The position numbers were made by a program, and so were the translations under genes. The notes under the pieces are model-generated. The model saw nothing but the letters and a program-made list of their open reading frames with translations, had not been told where the DNA came from and made no database searches. From an uncultured Faecalibacterium sp. (lineage in GTDB: Bacteria; Bacillota; Clostridia; Oscillospirales; Ruminococcaceae): a DNA stretch of 14,050 nt. Where the stretch lies: assembly GCA_900540455.1 (NCBI GenBank), contig UQGD01000043.1, forward strand, positions 1 to 14,050, written 5' to 3'. This document shows, in pieces, positions 8,175 through 13,586 of the stretch (the first letter of the stretch is position 1; every line of letters starts with the position of its first letter).

Positions 8175-8203
8175 AATATAAGCTTTCCCGCCTGCTGTGT
8201 CAA
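8175..8203 (-). promoter_or_regulatory. promoter of pgm
   Basis: Minus-strand TTGACA (8198-8203) and TATATT (8175-8180) are spaced by 17 bases. The predicted start is near 8168, about 57 bases before the pgm ATG. Confidence 0.8.
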
Positions 8204-8213
8204 TTCTCCATAG

Positions 8214-8255
8214 TGCCACAAGTTTAGGCGCTTAAAACCGGCAAATGCCACAAAT
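8214..8255 (-). repeat. direct repeat (TTGTGGCA) upstream of the pgm -35 box
   Basis: Reading the minus strand, ATTTGTGGCA (8246-8255) and ACTTGTGGCA (8214-8223) match at nine of ten positions. They are 32 bases apart, about three helical turns. The nearer copy ends ten bases before the -35 box, a position suited to an activator. I do not recognise the factor; chance similarity is possible. Confidence 0.3.
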
Positions 8256-8350
8256 CCACCGGGTTTTTCCGGTCTGCACAGCCAAAGCTTTTTTCAAATC
8301 CAGCGTTTGTACCGCAGCATCTACCATCTGCCATCTTTGATGTCTTTTAC

Positions 8351-8394
8351 GCAGAAAAGCCTTTTCTTGCAGGCAGATTTATCCGCTTTTCTGC
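8351..8394. repeat. perfect 10-bp inverted repeat with 24-base spacer
   Basis: GCAGAAAAGC (8351-8360) is exactly reversed as GCTTTTCTGC (8385-8394). The left arm can also pair with the adjacent CTTTTCT (8361-8367), so two folds compete. There is no T-run on either side to make it a terminator and no clear promoter reading into it. The function is unknown. Confidence 0.5.
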
Positions 8395-8446
8395 TGCTGC
8401 GCTCCCGTTCCGGACGCTGCCGGGCAAAATTCAAAGCCGGGCTGCG

Positions 8447-8475
8447 TTGACATCCCTCTGCACCGCTACTATAAT
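8447..8475 (+). promoter_or_regulatory. consensus promoter of comM
   Basis: TTGACA (8447-8452), 17 bases, then TATAAT (8470-8475): a perfect SigA-type consensus. Transcription should begin near 8482, leaving a leader of about 60 bases. Confidence 0.88.
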
Positions 8476-8492
8476 AAAATTCAAGAGAGATC

Positions 8493-8536
8493 CACCCCCT
8501 GGGCACCGCTGTCCCAGGGCACAAAACAAGGGGGTG
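8493..8536 (+). promoter_or_regulatory. comM leader fold that can pair the ribosome-binding site
   Basis: CACCCCC (8493-8499) is complementary to GGGGGTG (8530-8536), which contains the comM Shine-Dalgarno, five bases before the ATG. A second, partly competing hairpin CCCTGGG/CCCAGGG (8497-8503 with 8513-8519) uses three of the same C residues. GCACC (8503-8507) could also pair with GGTGC (8533-8537). The pairings are direct observations; regulation by them is inferred. Confidence 0.4.
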
Positions 8537-8541
8537 CGCCC

Positions 8542-10080
8542 ATGTATTCTGTGCTGAAAAGCTTTGGTCTTCAAGGTCTGAACGGGTTCTTGGTTGCTGT
8601 GGAAGCGGACGTAGCCGGCGGGATGCCGGCCCTGTCCATCGTAGGTCTGCCGGACTCTGCCGTGCGGGAGAGCGGCGACCGGGTACGGGCCGCCGCAAGG
8701 AACCTTGGCTTCCGCTGGCCGGACCGCCGGATCACCATCAACTTAGCCCCGGCAGATGTGCGCAAGACCGGCCCGGTCTATGATCTGCCGCTGCTGCTGG
8801 CAGTCCTGTGCGCCGCCGGGCAGTTGGAGCAGCCTCCTGCCGACACGGCATTTTTGGGCGAACTGGCATTGGACGGCACCCTGCGGCCGGTCTCCGGGGT
8901 ACTGCCCATGGCACTGACCGCCGCCGAAAACGGCATACGGAACTTGTATGTTCCCGCAGACAATGCTGCCGAGGCTGTGGAAGCAGCCGGCAGTCAAATG
9001 ACAGTCTATCCCGTCCGCACCGCCCGGGAGGTCGTGGATGCCCTGCAGGGACGGACCGTCCTGGCCCCGGCACGTCCCATTCCTTTTGACCCCACCCAAA
9101 GCTGGTACAGTGTGCCGGACTTTGCCGATGTGTGCGGCCAGCCTTTGGCCCGGCGGGCCATGGTGATCGCCGCAGCGGGCGGTCACAATGCACTGCTGAT
9201 CGGTGCGCCGGGCACCGGAAAATCCATGCTGGCAAAGCGTCTGCCTGGCATCCTGCCTCCTCTGACCCGGGAGGAAGCGGTGGAGACCACAAAAGTCTAC
9301 TCTATTGCCGGGCAGCTGCCCCAGGGGCACGGGCTGATCACCGCCCGCCCCTTCCGCAGCCCGCATCACTCTGCCAGCGCAGCGTCCTTGGCGGGCGGCG
9401 GGGTCAGTTTCCGGCCCGGTGAATGCAGCCTGGCCAACTGCGGCGTATTGTTCCTGGATGAATTGCCGGAGTTCTCCCGGGAGAGTCTGGAGGTGCTGCG
9501 CCAGCCTCTGGAAGATGGCCAGATCACCGTAAGCCGTGCTGCGGGCAGTGCCACCTATCCCAGCCGGTTCCAGCTGATCGCCGCCATGAACCCCTGCAAA
9601 TGCGGTTATTTCGGGCATCCTACCCGCCCCTGCACCTGTTCCCCCAGCGCGGTACGGCAGTACCGCAGCCGGGTATCCGGCCCGCTTTTGGATCGGATCG
9701 ATCTGTGTGTGGAGATGGACCCTGTGGCTTTTGACCAGCTGCACAGTGCTGCCCCTGCAGAGAACAGCGCCGCGCTGCGCCAGCAGGTACAGGCTGCACG
9801 GGAAATCCAGGCCAAGCGCTATGCGGCCCCGGGCTTTGAGAACATCCACTGCAATGCGCAGCTGACCGCCGGACAGGTACGCCGGGTCTGCCGGATGACC
9901 CCTGCCGCAGAAGCGCTGCTGCGCAGCTCCTACGATGCACTGGGGCTTTCTGCCCGTGCCCACGACCGTCTGCTGCGGGTGGCCCGCACCATTGCGGATC
10001 TGGCTGGCCGCTCCCTGCTGGACGAGGAGGCGCTGCTGGAGGCGCTGCAATACCGCGCGCAGGAGAAAGTGGAGATATAA
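8542..10080 (+). CDS. comM: ComM/YifB-family Mg chelatase-like AAA+ ATPase
   Basis: 512 residues, the normal length. Residues 1-165 form the Lon-protease-like N-terminal ChlI domain (ALSIVGLPDSAVRES). Then come a AAA+ core with Walker A GAPGTGKS (221-228) and Walker B VLFLDE (302-307), and a paired-cysteine insert C352, C354, C364, C366 (PCKCGYFGHPTRPCTC) that could hold a metal. An arginine-bearing GPLLDRIDL segment (380-388) and the C-terminal Mg_chelatase_C domain follow. In Gram-negative bacteria ComM is a hexameric helicase that extends branch migration when transforming DNA is integrated. The clostridial YifB homologues are largely untested and occur in strains not known to be competent. 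The ATG at 8542 follows AGGGGGTG. No terminator is evident after the stop, so transcription may run on into the DUF3783-apbE pair. Confidence 0.92.
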   Translation: MYSVLKSFGLQGLNGFLVAVEADVAGGMPALSIVGLPDSAVRESGDRVRAAARNLGFRWPDRRITINLAPADVRKTGPVYDLPLLLAVLCAAGQLEQPPADTAFLGELALDGTLRPVSGVLPMALTAAENGIRNLYVPADNAAEAVEAAGSQMTVYPVRTAREVVDALQGRTVLAPARPIPFDPTQSWYSVPDFADVCGQPLARRAMVIAAAGGHNALLIGAPGTGKSMLAKRLPGILPPLTREEAVETTKVYSIAGQLPQGHGLITARPFRSPHHSASAASLAGGGVSFRPGECSLANCGVLFLDELPEFSRESLEVLRQPLEDGQITVSRAAGSATYPSRFQLIAAMNPCKCGYFGHPTRPCTCSPSAVRQYRSRVSGPLLDRIDLCVEMDPVAFDQLHSAAPAENSAALRQQVQAAREIQAKRYAAPGFENIHCNAQLTAGQVRRVCRMTPAAEALLRSSYDALGLSARAHDRLLRVARTIADLAGRSLLDEEALLEALQYRAQEKVEI

Positions 10081-10124
10081 GCCCCCTCTCTTTTTAAAAA
10101 ACGGGACCATTTTGCCGTGATCTA

Positions 10125-10133
10125 TGGTATACT
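10125..10133 (+). promoter_or_regulatory. extended -10 promoter for the DUF3783-apbE pair
   Basis: TGGTATACT (10125-10133) is an extended -10 element (TGnTATAAT type). No good -35 box stands 16-18 bases upstream, which extended -10 promoters tolerate. The start would be near 10139, about 33 bases before the DUF3783 ATG. Confidence 0.55.
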
Positions 10134-10171
10134 ATTCTCTGATCGACCCATATGAAACGAGGATATTTTCT

Positions 10172-10594
10172 ATGAAAGCACATATTGCACGCAACCAAAA
10201 CGCCGGTGTCCCCATGGCTCTGGGCTGGAATCTTTCCGCTGCGGACCGGGGCATCCTGGAAGGCATGGCGCCCGCTTTTCGGATGAAGCTGCGGAACGTC
10301 TCCCCCACCGAGGCCGGGCAGACGGTGGCGCAGCTGCTGGGCGAAGTAGAGGTAAAAGCACCCCATACTTTGTCCCTGTCCGCAGACGCCTACCCCAGCG
10401 CCCTGGTATTGGCCAATTTCCGTGAAAAAGATCTGGACAAGCTGCTGGCTCTGCTGCGTCAGGCCCAAGTGCGCATCCCCCTCAAGGCGGTGGTAACGCC
10501 CTCCAGCCGGAATTGGATGTTCGGAGACCTGCTGGCCCACCTGCAGGAGGAACACACCGCCTTTGCAGCGGCCCAGAAGGGTGGCAGCGTATGA
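10172..10594 (+). CDS. DUF3783 domain protein
   Basis: 140 residues, no signal peptide or membrane segment. The C-terminal half (about 76-132) matches the DUF3783 pattern: a strand SALVLANF, a helix EKDLDKLLALLRQA, then the conserved IPLKAVVTPSSRNW (102-115) and an acidic helix HLQEEH. The function of DUF3783 is unknown. The N-terminal 70 residues (NLSAADRGILEGM..., then QTVAQLLGE) are not a domain I recognise. I chose the ATG at 10172, preceded by GAGG about nine bases upstream; a longer in-frame start at 10124 lies inside the promoter and is rejected. The stop overlaps the apbE ATG by four bases, so the two are translationally coupled. DUF3783 genes are common in Clostridia, and what the protein does for the flavin transferase, if anything, is not known. 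Confidence 0.82.
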   Translation: MKAHIARNQNAGVPMALGWNLSAADRGILEGMAPAFRMKLRNVSPTEAGQTVAQLLGEVEVKAPHTLSLSADAYPSALVLANFREKDLDKLLALLRQAQVRIPLKAVVTPSSRNWMFGDLLAHLQEEHTAFAAAQKGGSV

Positions 10595-11670
10595 AAGGCA
10601 AGCGTTTTATCTGCCTGCTGCTGGCCGGGGCGCTCTGCCTGCTGACCGGCTGCAGCACGGCCCCCATTCCCAAAGCGGAACCCCAGCGGTACACCACCAT
10701 CTTTTACGATGTGTTTGATACCATGACCCAGGTGATCGCCTACTGCGACAGCGAGGAAGAGTTCCAAAAGCAGACCGAAGCCCTGCACCAGGACCTGCAG
10801 CAGTACCATCGCCTGTACGACATCTACAACAGTTACGAGGGCATCGCCAACATCCGCACCATCAACCAGCATGCCGGGGACAAGCCGGTACAGGTGGACA
10901 GCCGCATCCTGGATATGCTGGAGCTGGCTATGGAGATGTACGAAACCACCGGCGGCAAGCTCAATGTAGCCATGGGCAGTGTGCTGAATGTCTGGCACGA
11001 CCATCGGGAGGCTGCTGAAGCCACCGAGGATACGGCGGACAACACCCTGCCCGACCAACAGGAGCTAGAAGCCGCCGCCCAGCACTGCGATATCCAGGAC
11101 CTGGTCCTGGACCGAGAGGCCGGCACCGTTTATCTGGCCGACCCTGAAATGTCCTTGGATGTAGGCAGTGTGGGCAAAGGCTACGCCGTAGAGATGGCCT
11201 GCCAAGCTGCCGAAGCCCGCGGCCTGACCAGTGCGCTGGTCAGCGTAGGCGGAAACCTGCGTGCCATCGGCTGCAAACCGGACGGCAGCAGCTGGACCGG
11301 CGGCGTAACCAACCCCTGGGATGCACCGGAGCTGTACACCGCCGGAAGTTCCACTGTTGCAGCTGTCCGGATGAACGATATGGCTCTGGTGACCAGCGGC
11401 GACTATCAGCGCTTTTTTGTGGTGGATGGCAAAGCGTACCACCACCTGATCGACCCGGACACCCTGTGGCCCGCCCTTTATTTTGACAGCGTCAGTGTGC
11501 TGTGCTCGGATTCCGGCATGGCAGACTGCTTGAGCACAGGGCTGTTTTGCTCCACCTTGGAGCAGGGTCTGGCCCTGGTAGAAAGTCTGGATGGAGTAGA
11601 AGCCCTTTGGTGTACGCCGGATGGCGATATGATCGCCTCCAGCGGCTGGGCTGATTACGCAGTCCATTGA
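10591..11670 (+). CDS. apbE: ApbE-type FAD:protein FMN transferase, lipoprotein
   Basis: 359 residues. The N-terminus MKGKRFICLLLAGALCLLTG-C is a lipoprotein signal with the lipid-anchored cysteine at C21, so the enzyme acts outside the membrane. ApbE motifs follow: GSVGKGYAV (192-200), VSVGGNLRAIG (218-228), SGDYQRFF (269-276), HHLIDPDTLWPA (284-295) and DSGMADCLSTGLF (307-319). The enzyme transfers FMN from FAD onto a threonine of exported flavoproteins such as Rnf/Nqr subunits or FMN-binding-domain reductases; no such substrate gene is in the window. The start at 10591 is fixed by the signal peptide and an AAGGGTGG upstream, and overlaps the DUF3783 stop (ATGA). A longer in-frame start at 10513 would bury the signal peptide. 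The gene ends at a strong terminator. Confidence 0.94.
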   Translation: MKGKRFICLLLAGALCLLTGCSTAPIPKAEPQRYTTIFYDVFDTMTQVIAYCDSEEEFQKQTEALHQDLQQYHRLYDIYNSYEGIANIRTINQHAGDKPVQVDSRILDMLELAMEMYETTGGKLNVAMGSVLNVWHDHREAAEATEDTADNTLPDQQELEAAAQHCDIQDLVLDREAGTVYLADPEMSLDVGSVGKGYAVEMACQAAEARGLTSALVSVGGNLRAIGCKPDGSSWTGGVTNPWDAPELYTAGSSTVAAVRMNDMALVTSGDYQRFFVVDGKAYHHLIDPDTLWPALYFDSVSVLCSDSGMADCLSTGLFCSTLEQGLALVESLDGVEALWCTPDGDMIASSGWADYAVH

Positions 11671-11684
11671 TCTAAGCGCAAAAG

Positions 11685-11718
11685 AACGCCCTCTGTTTTG
11701 ATACAGAGGGCGTTTTTG
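11685..11718. terminator. bidirectional terminator between apbE and the convergent RHH gene
   Basis: A perfect 12-pair stem AACGCCCTCTGT (11685-11696) / ACAGAGGGCGTT (11703-11714) with a six-base loop. On the plus strand it runs into TTTTTGTT, ending apbE transcription. On the minus strand it follows the RHH gene directly and continues into TTCTTTT, so it can serve both convergent units. Confidence 0.92.
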
Positions 11719-11919
11719 TTATTTCAGATCCAGCTCCGGGGGCACATCCAGCTGATCCGAAACATATTTTCCATTCTTTTTACGCTGACGCACACACTCG
11801 GTAAGCAGATACTCGATCTGCCCATTCACCGAACGGAAGTCGTCCTCCGCCCAGGCGGCAATGGCGTCGTACAGCTTCGCATTCAGCCGCAGGGGGACTT
11901 GCTTTTTCGGTTCAGCCAT
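11719..11919 (-). CDS. small ribbon-helix-helix (Arc-type) DNA-binding protein coupled to SPFH gene
   Basis: 66 residues. A short N-terminal strand (KKQVPLRL, 5-12) is followed by helix one (NAKLYDAIAAWAEDD, 13-27) and helix two (SVNGQIEYLLTECVRQRK, 30-47), the classic ribbon-helix-helix layout. The strand would dimerise and enter the DNA major groove through residues such as Q7 and R11. The C-terminal 20 residues are polar. The ATG at 11919 shares its A with the stop of the SPFH gene (TGATG), so it is probably translated by re-initiation; a longer in-frame start at 11970 would lie inside the SPFH coding region. Proteins of this type (motif 'RSVNGQIEYLL') are, to my recollection, found beside SPFH genes in other Firmicutes and Actinobacteria. 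It could be an autorepressor of the pair; no toxin gene is present, so I do not call it an antitoxin. Confidence 0.85.
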   Translation of the reverse strand: MAEPKKQVPLRLNAKLYDAIAAWAEDDFRSVNGQIEYLLTECVRQRKKNGKYVSDQLDVPPELDLK

Positions 11920-12947
11920 CAGTACAAGCTTCCGCTGTTCACGATGGGCTGAGCATCCCGGTTGCCGCACAGCACGACCAGCAGATTGGATACCATTGCC
12001 GCCTTGCGCTCATCGTCCAGCTCCACCACTTTATTTTCGTTCAGGCGGTCCAGCGCCATTTCCACCATGCCCACAGCCCCATCCACGATCATCTTGCGGG
12101 CATCAATGATCGCACTTGCCTGCTGACGCTGCAGCATCACAGCGGCGATCTCCGGCGCATAGGCCAGGTAGGTGATCCGGGCCTCAATGATCTCAATGCC
12201 GGCATCGGCCACCTTTTTCTGGATCTCGTCCTGGATGCGCTTGGCCACTACCTCGGAGGAGCCGCGCAGACTGCCATCGTCTGCCTTCCCATCACCGGTG
12301 GTATCCACATTGGGGGCCACGTCATAGGGGTAGATGCGCACCACGTCCCGCAGTGCGCTGTCACACTGCAGAGAAAGGTATTCCTTATAGTTGTCCACGT
12401 TAAATACAGCCTTTGCCGTATCCGTCACACGCCAGATCACCGCAATACCGATCTCTACCGGGTTGCCCAAGCAATCATTGATCTTCTGCCGGGCGTTGTT
12501 CAGGGTCATCCGTTTCAGGGAGATCTTTTTGCTGGCTGCCTCGGCAGCGGCCTGGGCGTTCTGTGCCTTGAGGGCCGCTGCTGCACTTGCCTCGCCGCCC
12601 ACATCTCCGCTCTGGCTCAGCCGGGTGCCCGCAGCGGGGTTGACCGGGGTGCAGAAGGGGTTGATCCAATAAAAGCCCTCGCCTTTCAGGGTGCCGATGT
12701 AATCACCAAACAGGGTCAGTACCAATGCCTCCTGGGGCTTGAGCACTTTCAGGCCGCACAGCAGCAGGATGCCTACGATCAGGTAAAGGATCGCCAAGAT
12801 CAGCATCGGGACGCCTGCCAGCATCCAGTCCCGCTCGAGCCAGCGGATCGCGAACACAAAAGCTATCACATCCAGCACAAACCCCAGCAGGGTCAGCATC
12901 AGCACCAGCATACCATTCTTTTTAGTTTGCAGAATCTTCTCTTCCAT
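11919..12947 (-). CDS. SPFH/Band 7 domain membrane protein
   Basis: 342 residues. Two N-terminal membrane helices (about 12-34 and 44-66) are followed by a Band 7 domain beginning LKVLKPQEALVLTLFGDYIGT (67-87). Family landmarks include CLGNPVEIGIAVIWRV (159-173), LQCDSALRDVVRIYPYD (193-209), ARITYLAYAPEIAAVML (256-272) and the very conserved NLLVVLCGN (321-329). SPFH proteins assemble into large membrane-bound rings and organise membrane domains or cap proteases; this subgroup has no assigned function. Two features stand out: an Ala/Gln-rich segment (about 103-139) and an Asp/Gly-rich loop DTTGDGKADDG (215-225) resembling a calcium-binding loop. The start at 12947 follows a near-perfect AAGGAGG at eight bases. 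It is the first gene of a two-gene unit with the ribbon-helix-helix protein. Confidence 0.9.
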   Translation of the reverse strand: MEEKILQTKKNGMLVLMLTLLGFVLDVIAFVFAIRWLERDWMLAGVPMLILAILYLIVGILLLCGLKVLKPQEALVLTLFGDYIGTLKGEGFYWINPFCTPVNPAAGTRLSQSGDVGGEASAAAALKAQNAQAAAEAASKKISLKRMTLNNARQKINDCLGNPVEIGIAVIWRVTDTAKAVFNVDNYKEYLSLQCDSALRDVVRIYPYDVAPNVDTTGDGKADDGSLRGSSEVVAKRIQDEIQKKVADAGIEIIEARITYLAYAPEIAAVMLQRQQASAIIDARKMIVDGAVGMVEMALDRLNENKVVELDDERKAAMVSNLLVVLCGNRDAQPIVNSGSLY

Positions 12948-12986
12948 AAATGATCCCTCCTTATTGGGTCGAAAGAGTATCTATCC

Positions 12987-13003
12987 GATATCAAAATAAT
13001 ATC
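12987..13003. promoter_or_regulatory. possible operator: GATAT/ATATC inverted repeat over the -10 box and start site
   Basis: GATAT (12987-12991) and ATATC (12999-13003) are symmetric around a seven-base spacer and cover the -10 hexamer and the predicted start. A dimeric repressor bound here would block the promoter. The ribbon-helix-helix protein of the same unit is the natural candidate, but this is inference; AT-rich repeats arise easily by chance. Confidence 0.3.
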
Positions 13004-13024
13004 ACATTGTATAAACCTTGTCAA
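12996..13024 (-). promoter_or_regulatory. promoter of the SPFH-RHH pair
   Basis: Minus-strand TTGACA (13019-13024), 17 bases, TATTAT (12996-13001). Transcription would start near 12990, about 43 bases before the SPFH ATG. Confidence 0.85.
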
Positions 13025-13057
13025 TAGGATCCTGCAAAAATCTCTGCACCAAAATAC

Positions 13058-13093
13058 AAAAAAGGCGTCCCCGCCATACAGCAGGAACGCCTT
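13058..13093 (-). terminator. intrinsic terminator of the rplJ-rplL unit
   Basis: On the minus strand AAGGCGTTCC (13084-13093) pairs with GGGACGCCTT (13062-13071), ten pairs including one wobble, with a 12-base loop. The T-run at 13058-13063 follows. It lies 50 bases after the rplL stop and shields the SPFH promoter from ribosomal-protein transcription. Confidence 0.9.
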
Positions 13094-13142
13094 GATTTCC
13101 AAGATCTCAGATCTGGGAAAAGCCTTGCAAGAAAAGGTTAAA

Positions 13143-13517
13143 TTACTTAACCTCGATCTTAGCGCCAGCCTCTTCCAGCTTCTTCTTGATGTCGTCAGCC
13201 TCAGCCTTGGAGACCTTCTCCTTAACAGCCTTGGGAGCGCCATCAACGATAGCCTTGGCTTCCTTCAGGCCCAGACCGGTCAGCTCCTTAACAACCTTGA
13301 TGACCTGCATCTTGGTAGCGCCGGCATCAGCCAGGATGACGTCGAACTCGGTCTTCTCCTCCTCAGCGGGAGCAGCAGCGCCAGCAGCAGCGGGAGCAGC
13401 AGCAGCAACAGCAGAAACGCCGAACTCCTCGCAGTAAGCGTCGATCAGCTCCTTCAGCTCCAGAACGGTCAGGCCCTTAACGGACTCGATGATGGCAGTA
13501 ATCTTCTCAGAAGCCAT
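13143..13517 (-). CDS. rplL: 50S ribosomal protein L7/L12
   Basis: 124 residues, normal length. The N-terminal dimerisation domain (1-34, ITAIIESVKGLTVLELKELI) is joined by an Ala/Pro-rich flexible hinge (about 35-52) to the C-terminal factor-binding domain (55-124). That domain has the conserved KTEFDVIL, KMQVIKVVKELTGLGLKEAK and VDGAPKAVKE stretches. L7/L12 dimers bind L10 on the large ribosomal subunit and recruit and stimulate translation GTPases. The ATG at 13517 has GGAGG nine bases upstream. It follows rplJ by 69 bases, the standard order. A small AT-rich hairpin (GGTTAA/TTAACC, 13136-13152) spans the stop codon. Confidence 0.98.
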   Translation of the reverse strand: MASEKITAIIESVKGLTVLELKELIDAYCEEFGVSAVAAAAPAAAGAAAPAEEEKTEFDVILADAGATKMQVIKVVKELTGLGLKEAKAIVDGAPKAVKEKVSKAEADDIKKKLEEAGAKIEVK

Positions 13518-13586
13518 GGTAATAACCCTCCAATATAAATGGTTTTGTTTGTGGTTTTTGGTGTGGAAGCAGTCAGCACGCAGCCA

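Larger units (their letters stand above)
8213..8446. other. non-coding divergent intergenic region between the pgm and comM promoters
   Basis: The gene-free stretch runs from 8112 to 8541. Between the two promoters I find no credible gene on either strand: the only long frame (minus, 8698-8321) runs out of comM in antisense and resembles nothing. What is visible: the TTGTGGCA repeat, a short ACCGG/CCGGT hairpin (8258-8273), a perfect 10-bp inverted repeat (8351-8394) and two copies of GCCGGGC 17 bases apart (8419-8425, 8436-8442) just before the comM -35 box. Confidence 0.6.

Noticed and set aside
6402..8213. 603-residue plus-strand open frame opposite pgm
   Set aside because: It is antisense to an unmistakable phosphoglucomutase, rich in His, Gln and Leu as expected from complementing GC-biased codons, and resembles no family.
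8419..8442. GCCGGGC direct repeat 17 bases apart before the comM promoter as an operator
   Set aside because: Seven-base GC-rich repeats are frequent by chance in this GC-rich sequence; too little to support a site.
8321..8698. 125-residue minus-strand frame covering the pgm-comM intergenic region
   Set aside because: It starts inside comM in antisense, has very high Arg/Ser/Pro content, no ribosome-binding site, and crosses the comM promoter.
8743..10110. 455-residue minus-strand open frame opposite comM
   Set aside because: Antisense to a conserved AAA+ protein with intact motifs; the composition is that of a shadow frame.
11719..12947. Toxin-antitoxin system reading of the RHH gene
   Set aside because: The partner is a membrane SPFH protein, not a known toxin, and no short toxin-like frame is adjacent.
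13136..13152. Hairpin GGTTAA/TTAACC over the rplL stop as a terminator
   Set aside because: Only six mostly A-T pairs and a weak T-run; the much stronger terminator at 13058-13093 explains the end of the transcript.
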